DNA from: Agarophyton chilense | Taxonomy: Eukaryota > Rhodophyta > Florideophyceae > Gracilariales > Gracilariaceae | Reading direction: 5' to 3' | Length of the DNA: 64,000 nucleotides | Assembly (NCBI GenBank): GCA_030374765.1 | Contig: JARGXX010000075.1 | Span: forward strand, 682,001-746,000 | Shown here: positions 21,695 through 34,300 of the stretch, piece after piece | Numbering within the stretch: position 1 is the stretch's first letter | How the letters are laid out: each line of letters opens with the position of its first letter | Made by a program: the position numbers and the translations under genes | Notes under the pieces: generated by a model | What the model saw: the letters and a program-made list of their open reading frames with translations, nothing else | Databases searched by the model: none | What the model was told of the DNA's origin: nothing

Positions 21695-24453
21695 GCAATC
21701 ATCTTCATCTCTTTCCCAAATGAATACCAGGCGTATTTTTTGAAGAACAAATATAGACAATGCACTTTCCATTCATCAACAGCTCTCCCACTACTGTTAT
21801 GCGGCAGGTACTGTCAGAGAAAATCAGATAATCCGATCTTGAGTGAGTGAACGCTGTTGTAACTCACTCTGACGAAATGCTATTACTTGGCACTTGGAGT
21901 TATAGACAGGTAATATTACGTAGATGATAAGTAATAAGTAGATAATATAACTCTCCTACAACATCCTGTTTGGGAAACATTTATCCCCTATAAAAGGCGC
22001 CGTGAACGAGCCTTCCTAGGTCTCGTCCGGTCAGCTCTTTTGCTCACTCCAAGACATCCGCGCACATTAGCGCTAACAGGTACGTCATAGATTTACTAAC
22101 CCTATTGCCCTTCTTATAAATTTTTTATATACACACATCCCTAATTTTTTTGTTGCATAAACATCAAACCACAGACGCAGTTTTCATTCGTTCACTAAAT
22201 TATTTTATACATCATCTGGAGATGTGATACGATTTGACACATACTCTATTCCCTATGTCATCGAATATCTTTCCGCGCCCCCTACAAATAGAGTGCATTC
22301 TTTATTCCAGACTTGTCTCCCCAGCCATAAAATGGATCGCCTTGCCTATTTTCATCTATAGAAGCGCTAACGGGAAGACAACGAGTCTTGTATTTCGGCT
22401 TTTCATTAATGGACGTATGGCCAGTTTCAAAGTAGCACTGTCATTTGTCACTTAGTTCATTAAGACTTCGTATACTTTTTCAGAAATATACTCCTTTCCA
22501 CGTGCTGAACTCTAAGCTCTCAGCCAAATCGTTGCGTTACTTCAAGCCTATTTGTCCTTATTATAACTGTAGATTCGTTTTCAGCCTCCACTTTGGACTT
22601 TGCGATTTTCAGCGTGACTTCAGAGCCTTATTCGCGGCCTTTTATTGTGCTGATAAACATGTCGTCTCTTGCACAGAGTGCGTTTGAAAATACAATATCC
22701 AAAATGGCTTTTTCCTACAAAGACGCTTAATATATTTGGTGAAAAGTAGTGAGATACTCTAGTCTTTGTAGGTTTTGTAGAGCAAAATCCGTTAGGATTC
22801 AAATATACAGGATGTCCGAGTCTTGCTCCTTAAAAAGGAGATCTTAGCAGCAGTTCCTTCTGCTCGGGTGCAAGAGCGAACGAACGCCGGATATAAGAAC
22901 GGAGATTGTGACTAGCTATACCTGCAAAGGTAAATCTAGAAAGAAATAGTATTCAAATGCAGATAACAAAAATCTAGAAAAATGCGGAAATTGTAGAAAG
23001 AGGATAAGTAAAGAAATTGTAACACCGAGAAATAGCCAGGGCAGCAACACCCAAAGCGAGCCATCGGACCGTCTTGCAAGCGGAAACAGGTTCATTGGCG
23101 GAGCAAAAACAGCTATAAGCATTTGCAAAATTTTTTTATACGTGTGCAGAGATCGGAAGTAGTCTTTGTATTAACAAAAGCCCTGGAAAGCATCGAAAAG
23201 ACGCGAGCATTTTTTTGAGTAGTTCTGAGGTGTAAAAGTAAAAAAACCAATAGTGGTGATTCTCTTAATGGCGTTGTACACCATGTTATATATAGAAGAG
23301 CATGGCTTGGAACTATTGAAAGAGAACAAGACTCAATTGACTTTACGTAGTTGTTTGATCATCAAGGCTGGCCTCTTTTAAGTAGGGTCTACTGAAAAAT
23401 TAATTAGTAGTCATGATTTGTTTGGAGCACACTCTACGGAGTACATAAAAGTGGCCATCCCACTTAAATAGTTCCATAGTGAATACCTCCTAGTTGCGAC
23501 ATTCAAAATCTTATTCAAAGTGTACAGAAGTCCACCTTGTACCACCTGGGAGTAGGAACGAAAACCAATTCCACCTATTAAGGTTTCCAAAAACTCTGTT
23601 CCTATAGTATACCAAAACTAAGGGTAGTCTCATTACTTATAGAACGTCGCCTTCTCAATGATGTACTGTCTATGAGTTAAGCTTTTAATTACGTTATCGG
23701 ACTACGTTGCTCTACATCTACTGCTCAATAGACAAGAATTCATGCGCTTTTCAAAGCAAGGAGAGACAGCAGGGCATGGAGTTAATGAAAGACGTCAACA
23801 TGGGGTTAGCCCACCTTCCAGTTCTCAAATAAGGAACAGTCCGGCATCAATTATATCTCTATCTTCCGATTCTGGAATTTGTCTTGTTCATGAGATTTTT
23901 GTTAAAATACGAGAATTATTTCTTTCAAAACTAAGCCAAACTCGGGTTCTTCTCTTTTCACAGCTCCCCCGAACGGCTTCTTTAATAAAACTTAACAGGA
24001 CCCTTTTGGGTGTATCGGCGGTCTTCAGTCTGAACTGCTCTCTGAAGGGAATCAGCATAATGGGAGATCGCAGTTTCTGAACTTTCGTTTTCATGAGCAC
24101 CACCCAAATAGTCTATCTTCCAGGTTCATGACATCGATGCCGTCGTGTGGAATACCGAGCAAGGCGATAAAGTCGACTGTGAACTCCAAGGGATGGATCT
24201 TTTGCGCTGGATTTATTGCGCAAAATCCCTGTATTGATGTTCTCATCTACTCCACGGCTCCCTGAATCTATCCGACCGTAGATACCGACCAGTCCCTCAT
24301 CAACTTCTACGGCATTTATAGTATGCTCCTTGGTGATATTACTCTCGGAGTGGTGTGCTCTCGCGACTAGCGCTTTCGCATTCCAGTTGAACTCCACTTG
24401 TTATTCCGAAGACGCGGTGAGTCACTATAAATCGCTCGTAGCGAAATAGAGTG
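21695..24453. other. Intergenic stretch, no gene recognised
   Basis: No open frame here shows a known motif. One promoter-like element, CTATAAAAGG, lies near 21989-21998. The interval 21855-22078 has LTR-like ends (TGTTG...AACA), but no target duplication or second copy was found. The rest is AT-rich with short frames only. Confidence 0.45.
21989..21998 (+). promoter_or_regulatory. TATA-box candidate
   Basis: CTATAAAAGG followed within 70 bp by a C/T-rich start-like region. It could be the promoter of a decayed solo LTR (21855-22078). No transcript or downstream gene is evident. Confidence 0.35.
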
Positions 24454-24670
24454 TGTTTGTTATATATTATTACGTAAAATCCATTTATTGTTTTTACGTA
24501 ACAACCGCTTATTACAAATTCCTATGTTTGAATTCGATTAAAATATGTAAGCGGTCACAAAAATGTCTATATAAGCTACATGATTTGTGTCGCAACGATA
24601 GAAGCAGTGGGCTTCATCGTTGCAGTGAGTAAAGTTGAAGTTCAATCGTCATTATATATTCTCTCTTATA
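24454..24670 (+). repeat. Gypsy-5 5' LTR
   Basis: It aligns with 41313-41529 at the same length of 217 bp. Shared blocks are ATTACGT, AACCGCTTATT, ATGTTTGAATT, TAAGCGGTC, CTATATAAGCTACAT and GTGGGCTTCATCGTTGCA. Directly downstream, TGGTAGCATC (24673-24682) is a possible primer site: its first 8 bases match the complement of the initiator tRNA-Met 3' end. The exact 3' end is uncertain by a few bases. Confidence 0.8.
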
Positions 24671-24709
24671 TTTGGTAGCATCAAAAGAATTAAGCAAACT
24701 TGGGCAGAA

Positions 24710-25411
24710 ATGAGCGCAGTTACGCACAGCCGTAAAAACAGTGACGACAACCATGATGTAGCGCAAGCTGATGCTTCAAAGTTCGAGGAACAGCAGAATT
24801 TCTTGCAAACGACCGTGCAGCAGCAGGCTGATCTCATAAAAACTTTTCAAGCGCATGAAAACAATGGTCAGAATACTGTCGGAAATCAGAGAAAAACTGG
24901 CTCCAATGCTTTCAAGTCTCCGCTGGTTCCGCTTTTGAAAGGAACTACAGCCGACCGAAAATATAAGCGAGTGAAAATTCGTTTTTACTCAATCGAAAAG
25001 TATGAAACCTTGTGTAACTGTTCTGAAGAAAAAATGGTGCCTATGGCCGACTTTCACGTGCAAGACCGCGCAGCATCGTGTATTCTTTGTTTAGAACCCG
25101 AAAAACAGAAACCTCAGACGCTTGAAGATTTGAAGCGCCAGATGCTTCATGAATTTGAAATTACACACAAAACAGCCGCCGCGCGCGTGCAATGCATCGA
25201 TATTAAGCTGAAGGGTTCAAACGATTTTAATGAGCATTTAGTATCTTTTGAAGACTTGGTTACGTTGTGTGGGACTCCAACGAACGAGGCTTACAATTAT
25301 TTTCTCAACAGCTTACCCAAATACTACAAGAAAAAGTTTGCACAACGCTTCCCCGATTACAAACCCCTTAAAAGTACGGGTCGCAAAACAATATTTGTAG
25401 CTTACGACTAG
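24710..25411 (+). CDS. Gypsy-5 gag
   Basis: The frame starts at the Met at 24710 (MSAVTHSRKN), 37 bp downstream of the primer-site candidate; an upstream in-frame ATG at 24635 lies within the LTR. The product of about 233 residues has a Gln-rich N-terminal segment and a capsid-type retrotransposon gag domain (LMRQ-like block DLKRQMLHEFEI, then ...LPKYYKKKFAQRFP). It lacks a zinc knuckle in frame, so the nucleocapsid part has probably been lost to a stop or frameshift after 25411. It formed the particle shell of the element. Confidence 0.65.
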   Translation: MSAVTHSRKNSDDNHDVAQADASKFEEQQNFLQTTVQQQADLIKTFQAHENNGQNTVGNQRKTGSNAFKSPLVPLLKGTTADRKYKRVKIRFYSIEKYETLCNCSEEKMVPMADFHVQDRAASCILCLEPEKQKPQTLEDLKRQMLHEFEITHKTAAARVQCIDIKLKGSNDFNEHLVSFEDLVTLCGTPTNEAYNYFLNSLPKYYKKKFAQRFPDYKPLKSTGRKTIFVAYD

Positions 25412-28400
25412 GCCAGGACATTGAAGCTTTCAATGAAACAAAGTGGTGGGTTTTAGAAGAATACAAACGAGGACAACAAATGTTACAAAAATAAGAAAAA
25501 CAAGAGAAAAACACGATCTCCGACTCCAAAACGGACGCCGAGACTAGTCGAAAGTACAATAACACTGCAAGATGGGTACGAATAAGTGAGGAGAAAATAT
25601 TTTGTACAGAAAACATGACCGATGTTTCAAGTGAAATGGCAAGGGCTGGAGTGACACTGGCCATCCTTCTCATGTGGAAAGAAAAAGTCAAACGAACACT
25701 ATCTCAAAAAGAAGAGTAACCCTGCAGGGCAGTGCGGCTCTTGAAGGCAACATGAAAATACCTCGTCTTTTTGCCATGACATGGCAGAGAGAGAGAGAAC
25801 TGGATGAACGATGCAACCTTTAGCGGACATCCTAATTGCGTTGTTGTTGATTCATTTGCTATCCATAAATATATGGAATTTAAAACGGCCCAGAAGTTTA
25901 GTCTTGATGTAGAGGATACAGCTGGCACCGAATGTAGACTTGGAGACAAGACAACAAGATCAGTCATTGGTTAACTCACTTATTTGCTTAATGTCAACGG
26001 ACAGTTTTCTACTGCGAGTGTCTTCCTTATCGATTTGAATAGGGAAGAAGATCCACCAGTTCTCATACTAGGACGAACTTGCTTGAGGAATCACAATCCG
26101 GATATCCATTGACAAAGTAACGTTTTATTGTTGACAGAATATGATGGGTCAACGGTAAAGTTCCTTCCAAGGACGATTAAGAACTCCTGCAACACAAAAT
26201 TTTGAAACGAATTTCATTCAAGAAAGTGATGTGGGTACTGTAGAAAAGCACTGTGAGTTTTACATGGCTCTACTAAAAAAAGTAGGCCTTTTTAAATAGA
26301 AAATTTGAGTACCAAAAAGTGTTTCAAAGATATACTTACCGACAATGAGAATACTTTCCGGGAAGAATTGCCGGAAGAACTACCCCCAACGCGTGGATTG
26401 GAGTTTACGATTAACCTCAAACCCGGAGCACCCCCTCTAGTAAGACCAGTTATCTGATTGTTCCCAAAAGAGTTGAAAGAGCTGAAACTACAATTGCAGA
26501 AGTACCTTGAAAGAAGACTAATTCGACCATCTTCATCGCCATATAGCGCACCAGTATTTTTTCGTGAATAAAAAACGGTGATTTACGTATGGTTTATAAC
26601 TACAGAGCTCTAAACAAGATCACGATTCCTGATTCTAGCCCGATCTTTCTAATCCACGAGACCATCGACCACGTAGCTGGTGCCACCATTTGTTCTCAGC
26701 TTGATTTTATTTGGAGATATCATCAGACGGGATCTAAGGACGAAGACTGTCACAAATCGGCGAGAAGAACTAGATTCGGGTTTTCGAGCGTCGGGTTTAT
26801 GTTTCAGATTAACGAACGCTCCTGCAGTGTTCTCCCGTCTCCTTGCCACTTTCTTCCAGGACGTTCTTGGTGTATGTATGCTATTTAACCTGAGCCATGT
26901 ATTAGTATCCAATAGGTCTGTGTGAGAACATTGAAAACACCTGAGACGTGTGTTTGAAGTTTTGTGTAACTACAAGCTGTACCTACGACCAAACAAATGT
27001 GCTTTTGGACTTATAGAAGTCGATTAGCTTGGTTACAAGGATATTTTTGAGGAAATAAGGTCACAAAAGAGATTGGTTTATGCAGTCCAAGAGTGGCCCA
27101 CACCCAATAATGCTAAGGACGAGCAGTGGTTCTTAGGCCTGGCAGATTTCTACCGACGATTTATGAAGAACTACTCCGGTAGGGTGTTGCAATTCACTTA
27201 TTTGGTTCGAAGAAAGGATTTCATATACGGTGAAAGAGAAACAAATGCGTTCGAGGAAGTAAAACAGAAGCTTTCAAATGAGCCACTTGTCAGACATCCT
27301 TCTTCGACTGAACCCTTCGTTCTAACGGCAGATGCGTCTAAATTTGCTGTGAGAGCAACATTTGAGCAAGCTGGTCACCCTGTTTCATACTCATTTCATT
27401 AATTTGCAGATACCGAAACGAGATGGGATACTGGAGACCAGGAATTGTTAGCAGTGATGATTTCATTGACATCATGGGCAGTTTACGTGAGAGACAGACT
27501 GTTCATTCTGAAGACAGACCATGAGCTTATCAAATAGCTACAGTCGAAGAACAAGTTGACTGGAAGACAGACACGATGGATCGATGAGCTGCAAAGCTAC
27601 AATTTTACATTGGAACATATTCCGGGCTCGAAGAATTGTGGTGCTGATGCACTGATTAGAAACTTCGCAAGCTTTGTGATTTTGAACGCATTATGTCTGA
27701 AGGACAATACTCTGGGACAGAGAATTCAAAAACGTTATGCTACTGATACATGGTCGAAGAAACTCATTGCGTGGTTTTCGACCGAGGAGGCCCAGCACTC
27801 TAAGAAAGTCCGTATGTCCGCCTGCAACTATACAACGGATGGCAATCATATCTACCGGAAAGGGACAGACACAAGAAGGCTCTATGTACCACATGTAGGA
27901 TATCTTAAAAAGGAATTCATCGCCGAACTACACACTTGCCCCCATTTTGGAGTGAAAAAGACCTTTTATAAGTGCGCAAGGTCGTTCTACTGGAAGTTTA
28001 TGTAGATCGATGTTGCGAAATACTTCGGCTCGTGTGCCATCTTTCAAAATAACAAGAAAGAACGGGCCAGGTCCAAGGTACTGCTACATCCACACAGAAT
28101 TTCAAAGAATTGTTGGGATGTAATGACGATGGATTTTCTTTCAGAATTCCTTCCCCACCTTCGAGAAAAGAAATGACTCTGTGTTTTTCATTACAGAGAA
28201 ACTATTAAAACGCGGTCTGTTTATCCCTCTGAAGAACAGTATGATATTTTCTGATGTTGGTAATTTGTTGATTGACCTTGTACTTCGATGCATGGTATGC
28301 CGAATAGCATCATCTTAGACAAAACTCCCCTATTTACATCGAAGTACCTCGAAGGAATTACAGACACGCTGAAAACTGAAAAAATATTGCAACGAAAGGA

Positions 28401-28468
28401 CACCCACAGACCAAAAGGGCAAAGCGAAATTACTATTCGGACATTTAGCAAGATGCTTTGCCACATTA
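25412..28468 (+). pseudogene. Gypsy-5 pol, N-terminal part (PR, RT, RNase H, integrase start)
   Basis: Fragments in changing frames follow the Gypsy order. Protease near 25840-26100 reads VDSFAIHKYM where the family has DSGA, and ends with LILGRTCLRNH. RT at about 26380-27000 has YNYRALNKIT and SQLDF blocks, but the YLDD site reads NLSH. RNase H at 27073-27650 has TADASKFAV and a TDHELI block. Integrase from about 27900 keeps the two zinc histidines, the first Asp in TMDFL, the second in LDKTPLFTS and Glu in GQSEITIR. The frame is cut at 28468, the insertion point of Gypsy-2. Numerous stops make this a relic. Confidence 0.85.
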
Positions 28469-29134
28469 TGTAGTATCCGCTTTAACGGAGAGAGCAGACA
28501 CCTGCGACAGCGTTCGGACTGCCGATGGGTCGCTTGCGGCGAAAAAAAAGGGGTCGTAGAGCTACAACACCAGGGAGCTGGAAGTGGGGTGTAAGGCCAC
28601 TACTCGCCAGCGAGGGTGAACAGTGCAACTGTAAAACGTTGATGGAACGTAGGTACGAGACGGCTCGTGAAGTGGTTGGGGGCTGACTATCTATTATAGC
28701 TCGTCCGGATCTCCGGTTAAGGAATCCTAAGCGAGGAACAGAATAGTCATGATGCCCATGTTGTCTCCTTTACTTGGAGTCGGCGCTCACCTCTGGTACA
28801 CTATATACTGTGTACCAGGGTGAGTTCCCAAATAAATATATAAATAATACCCAGTGGTCAGCCACTTAGCCAAACCACTGTATGGGTATGGTCCTTAATG
28901 GACGTCTAGCTACAAAGGGTAGTAAAACCAGCCACGTGGATCGCCACTACATGCGCCGTTGCAAGCCCCTCCACTCGTGATACCCCGTGTCCCAACAATG
29001 TACCCTGCCTCCTGGCATCCTACGAGGTGTGTCGCTTCTTATCCTAGCACTGACCAGGCCACTCAGTAATGAGTTCCAAACGCGACTTTGTGACAAAGAA
29101 ACCATCGGATACCCCGACATAGTAGAATACTACA
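28469..29134 (-). repeat. Gypsy-2 3' LTR
   Basis: It matches 39913-40578 base for base in register, with no indels seen. A long hairpin (28786-28824: CTCACC-T-CTGGTACAC, loop TATATACT, GTGTACCAGGGTGAG) is conserved in both LTRs. An A/T-rich block (28831-28850) reads TTATTTATATATTTATT on the element strand and could serve as promoter. Open frames inside are LTR sequence, not genes. Confidence 0.95.
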
Positions 29135-29144
29135 TACCCCCCTC
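29135..29144 (-). promoter_or_regulatory. Gypsy-2 polypurine tract
   Basis: Read on the element strand, GAGGGGGGTA directly precedes the 3' LTR. This is the expected position and composition of the primer for plus-strand DNA synthesis. Confidence 0.8.
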
Positions 29145-29302
29145 GTTAAGCGCGAACCATGGGGGACGCAAGAAGCGTTTATACGCTGTCGGACCGGTGT
29201 TCCGGGTACTCATCGTCATCACTAATTCCTCGCCGCCCGACCAACTCTTACAGTTCTCAACAGCATTCTGTTCCTCACCGCTCTTCAGCTTGATCTCTCG
29301 CG

Positions 29303-30985
29303 ATGGATCCAAACGCCAGGTCCAACCCGTTTCAGCCCTCCTCTGAAGATGTGCCTTCTGGGGCTCCGTTTTACACTGCTGGTTCTGCGTCGCATCATAC
29401 TGCTCAACTCGGTCCATACCGTTCGTTCCCCACACCGTACATCGGATTCCGGTCGGTACCGTTACCTCAGCCAACCGTGGCTCCGATGCCGAACGCGGCT
29501 TGCGTCGCCTCTGCGGGTGTGATTCGAGCTCCTTCTCGTGGTGCTCAGCGGAGCTACCCGCACTCTGCGGATTTCTATTGACGAGATCCTCTCGACAACG
29601 TTGAACTTTTCGCGCAAGCGCCCTGGTTTGATCCAGTTGCTATCCACGATGACGCGTTGATACAACAGTATGTACACGGTGGGTATTTCCCTGACGGTAT
29701 TCTGGAACACGCGATTCATAGCGACGAATGGGTGAGCCATATTGCTTTGCCAGATACCGCGATTGCGCGATATTCAACGGAAACCTTGTCCGAAGCCCGT
29801 ACGCGGTTCACCAAGCTGATTTACCGGCGTCTTCACCGATTCATCAGTACGGTTCTCCTCCCGCAGGACTGCGAACTAGATACCTGGAAAGCCCGTACCG
29901 ACGGTGAAGGTTACTCGTATATTGAGACACTCGTTGAAGTCGATGTTAGCGGTTGGCGCGGTGTGCGCCGTGTGCGTGATGCAGATCTCCGCTTTCAGCA
30001 ACCTCTTCTCCGTGTGGAATTCCGCTTCCTTCGAAAGCGTGGTATTCCCTATTGGGATTATTCCCGTTGGTAACGTCGTACCCGATCAAGTTTGGGCTAT
30101 TTGGTGCCGTATCAAATGATCGAGATTGACTGCATCCGGCAGAACGCGCGCTTCGGGCGCTACATCGGTATTCCGGAGCATTGAGCGGCGATCGAGAGTC
30201 CTCGTGGTTGCCCTGTGGAGCTCCCACTGGCGATCTCCTACATCGGGTCCGCGTTGGTTAACGACCCGTTCTCGGGATATTGGACGGTGGTTTATACCGA
30301 GTTTATCGCCAAGATGGCCGTCTTCCTCCTGTGGGATGCTTATGATACCTGTAGAGTTTGGTACATGTCGCCCACAGCGCGAAAGTATGCGAGAGAACTC
30401 GATCTTTCCCTTGTTCTGGGATCCCGTGGGAACCATGCCGACTTCCTCCATCTTGTGGATTTGATCGACAGTGTCGACTGGTCTGGAGTGCCAGCTGATC
30501 AATCCGCTCGCCGAATCCGTGCAAGACACTATGACCATTCTCCTGGACGAACAGCAAGTGCTGGAGATTTCGTTTGGTACAACCCCTGGACGCGCCAGTT
30601 GATCACCTCCGAGCAGGCTCGCTTTCTTCGGGAGAACCCGCGTGACATGCCACCGAACCAGCTTACTGGATACGTTTACAATGGTACTCCATCCGATAAC
30701 GGAGAGGAACCGTATGAGGAAGCGCCGGGAGCTGAGACTGAACTCGGTTACGAGGACGAGCCAGAGCTGGCAGGCGTAGCGACTTCTGTCGACCAATCTG
30801 CAGCGGCGTGAGTTGCTCAAGAGTACTGTCATGAGTTTACCCAACAACCGAGTGCAGTGCCGGTCGAATATCAAGGCTTTGATGCGCTGAGGCAGTTCCT
30901 GTTAGATGCGGGCTTTCCCGTGGACCAAGTTGAGGGTGATCGCGCACAGCTTCTTGCGAACCTGCGTGCTCGCACGTCTCTTTGA
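29303..30985 (+). pseudogene. Opposite-strand accessory ORF of Gypsy-2 (copy 2, most complete)
   Basis: One plus-strand frame of 561 codons runs from ATG 29303 to TGA 30983-30985, interrupted by TGA 29579-29581, TAA 30071-30073, TGA 30182-30184 and TGA 30809-30811. It aligns across these stops with copy 1 (2-1186). Order: a Pro/Ser-rich N-terminus of about 90 residues, a middle region with GYSYIETLVEVDVSGW, a block VELPLAISYIGS, the LWDAYDTCRVWY block (30329-30364), VDWSGVP, the SPGR...AGDF...NPW block, an acidic linker, and a C-terminal QFLLDAG...LLANLRAR segment. The minus strand here also has a long open frame (30086-30874), but the conserved protein is on the plus strand. Function is unknown. 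It starts 169 bp from the 3' LTR, so its promoter might lie in or near that LTR. Confidence 0.75.
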
Positions 30986-31095
30986 TGATCCTAGAAAAGA
31001 CTCCTAGTCAACACCCTTGCGGTGGTATCTTGATACCAATAAACTCCGATGACTTCGTGTCTTCACGTTCTCTTCTTATCTTCTAGTCTTCATCT

Positions 31096-31262
31096 CTTCT
31101 CGCTTCTCGAGTTCTTAACTTCTTCTTCTCGCTTCTCGAGTTTCATACTTCCCTTCTCGCTTCTCGAGTTCTTAACTTCTTCTTCTCGCTTCTCGAGTTT
31201 CATACTTCCCTTCTCGCTTCTCGAGTTCTTAACTTCTTCTTCTCGCTTCTTGAGTTTGTCCT
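31096..31262. repeat. 57-bp pyrimidine-rich tandem repeat
   Basis: About three units of 57 bp, with CGCTTCTCGAGTTCTTAAC starting at 31101, 31158 and 31215. Each unit contains two CTTCTCGCTTCTCGAG blocks. It lies between the ends of the accessory ORF (30985) and pol (31371), which converge here. The matching spacer in Gypsy-1 (1187-1377) is also pyrimidine-rich but not tandemly repeated. Confidence 0.9.
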
Positions 31263-31370
31263 AGGTGATAATCAGTAAATGTCCTTTGCTTGCGTGTCTT
31301 CACGTTTCCTCTTCATGAATTCTTGTTTTCTTCTCGCCTTCCGAGTTTTTACTACGTTTGTAGCCCATAC

Positions 31371-34300
31371 TTAGAAATGGGATGTGCCCATGAGCCCGAC
31401 TATCGAGGAGTCGATCTCCCTGCGGAGTGGTAATCGCATGCGTCGATGATATCGCAGGAGTTGCGAACGGGGGATATGAGCTATAGGTTCCCACGTATCC
31501 GCTTCCGGAGGAAAACCGTACCAACAGACTCGATATAGTAATTCTCTAGTATCTTCATGCTCGCCATGTTCACATATGCGATCCATAACATATTCCTGAG
31601 CGTTACCCAATGCTTTCGCTGTTGGCGCGAGACTCCTGTTAACAGGTTTGAAATGCCTTAGGGCTGACCCTAGCGTCTCTGTGTTAGCAGTCTCAGCGTC
31701 GCTAAGCGTTCGCTCGTCGACTAACTGTCGTTCTGCCCGCAGGGGCAGTGTACTCATTCCTTGAGAACCTTTCTCAGATAAAGAGCGATCCTGTTTTCCA
31801 GGTTCCATAGACGCGTACTTCTTGCTAATTCTCAATTCCATTCGTGGATGAACTTCCTTCGGTTTTTCTGATTCTGACCGCTCTTCAGTGGACGATGGTG
31901 CTTGCACCACGACAGGAGGCGATACCTCTTCTTCTTCCTTCCCACGAAGGATGGGAGCCGATATCGGCGGAACAGCGAGTGGCGCTTCACCTGACGGTTC
32001 AGCCTGAAGCAGCAACGGCTCGTTTTCGCGTGCACTCGTTTCCAAGTCCTTGGGGCCAAAATCCAAAACATCTTTCCTGCTTTCAGGTTCCACGTCTGTA
32101 CTTACGGGTGTGCGCGTGCCACGAGGCATATCCCGATATTTTGGAAGCTGTCCGCGATTGGCGTACGCAACCGCCGTCGGTGGGAGATCAGGAGCTTTCT
32201 CCTGCGCTCGAGCCATTGGTGGCGGTTCACTCTCCCCAGAGTCACTTCGGCTTTTGCCTTGACGTTCCGGCGCACTTGCCTCCTTAGTTCTACCAGATAT
32301 ATGGACTTCCACATGCGGGTCAGGCGCGGCTCTAACGCGATCGCGCGATATACGTTCAACGTCTTCACCTGTCTTGATGACCACTGTGTCTTCATCAAGG
32401 TCCACCGCTTTGAAGGGTTCAGCCGTTATCGGAAACAACTTATGACGAGATTCTTCCTGTTTGTCCGGTCTTTCAACTCGCACGAAGACATGACCTCCTA
32501 CTCGGATTGCCGGATTTCCTCTTCGCCTTCTGGCGTCATAGTTTCGCTTATAGCGAGCTTTCGTCTTTGGTAACTCTTTAGTGGCTTCTTCCGCTCTGGC
32601 CTTCAGGTCATTCCTCCATTTCAGATGGTACTTAGCCGGGGTCGGCGCGTCCATTTCTGTCTCGTCGTCGAGCGCAACCGGTAAAGCCGGAGGGTTACGT
32701 GAGAGCACGAGGTCGAACGGTGCCGTCTTTGTAGAGGTATGAACTTGCGTATTGTACGCGTAGCACAGAGTATTAGTAAACATGTCCCATTCTTTCGGGA
32801 GGTCCGCGATGTAGTGTCGTAATGCTGCTATCAGCGTGCGGTTGAAACGCTCCACCTGACCGTTGCATTGCGGATGATAGGTCGTGGTAAACACGTTTCG
32901 AATGCCCATAATGCGGCAAACATTCTGAAAGAACTTCGAAACGAATTGCTTCCCATTATCTGATAACAGAACTTCTGGTGGTCCGCATATAAATACCCAG
33001 TGTTTGATAAACGCCTGTGCGATTACGGTTGCGGTTATCTGCTTCAGTGGCACAGTCCGCGCTAGCTTCGAGAAGCGGTCGATGGTTACCAATAGATAGC
33101 GATAACCTCGCCTTGAGCGAATCAATTCCCCTAGGATGTCGATACTGACGTATTGTAAAGGCGCTTTCGCCTGGAATAAAGCAATCGGTTTCCGCTTCCT
33201 GTAAAGCTTCAAGCGAATCTTCGCACATGTTGTACACAACCTCACTGTAGCATGGCAGTCCATTGCCAAAGTAGGCCAGTAAAAGTTTCTTCTTAGAGTC
33301 ATGAACAACTTCGTTCCTCCTGGATGACCAGACAGCCTGATGTAGTGTGCCAGATGGAGTACTCGACTCTTCAAGACGTGTGGAATCACGATTTTATCAT
33401 GCTTTTCGACATTCCTTAACAGTATTCCTCGTGAATCGAGTGGAAAGGGGAGCTCCTCCCCCCCGTTAAGACGAGAGCGTATCGACGCACAAAACTTATT
33501 GGCGTGTTGCTCATTGAGGAGCTCAGTGCACGAGATTCGCTCGAGTTGAACTGAAGGGTCAGTGTCTGCTAATGCAAGGAACGGGTCTGCATCCGAATAA
33601 TCATCAAGGGTCTCTTGTTCCTCTTCTTCAAAAGATGGTGAATGGGTCTCCATGTAGAAGCAAGGTATCTCTTCATCTATTTCGCCTTGGGTTTCGCCAA
33701 GTGTTTTGAGTCGCGATAGCGCGTCAGCTTGGACATTGGCCAATTCCTTCTTATACTTCACTTCGAAATCGAATTCAGAAAGGCGTAAGCGCCATCGTGT
33801 GAGACGTCCAGACGGGTCTGTAATGGACGGTAACCATCGTAGAGACGAATGATCCGTGTTGACGGTAAAACGTTCTCTTTGGAGATACGTTCGAAATGTG
33901 GTTAGAGCCCAAACGACTGCAAGGCATTCCTTTTCTGAAACTGAATACTTTTTCTCAGCTGCGTTCAGCGATCTTGACGAGTAACCAATGGGTTTGCGTT
34001 CACCATCAGGGTGTGTTTGAAAAATGGCACACCCTACTTGGTACTCGCTAGAGTCGGTATCCACTGAGTATGGCAGGTTGGGGATGGGCAGCGCCAAGAC
34101 TGGGGCTGTAATAATCTTTGTCTTCAGCGCGTCGAACGATTCCACTTCAGCTTGTCTGAATTGTTCCAGCTGTACTGGTTGTCCTTTACGCAGCTTTGCG
34201 TTGAGCGGTGCCGCTATATGCGAGTATCGCGGCACGAATCGTCGGTAGACGTTGCACAAGCCGAGGAAAGAACGCAATTGCTTCTGTGTCGACGGAGGTT

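Noticed and set aside
21855..22078. Possible solo LTR around the TATA box (TGTTG...AACA)
   Set aside because: No target duplication and no second copy in the window; kept only as a weak promoter candidate.
25704..25967. Minus-strand open frame over Gypsy-5 protease
   Set aside because: The plus strand encodes the recognisable protease relic in the same place.
28987..29346. Open frame starting in the Gypsy-2 LTR, repeated at 40431-40685
   Set aside because: The shared part is LTR sequence and ends differently outside each LTR; no protein motif. It is repeated only because LTRs are repeated.
30086..30874. Long minus-strand open frame opposite the accessory ORF
   Set aside because: No known motif, no counterpart of similar protein sequence in Gypsy-1, and substitutions follow the plus-strand frame.
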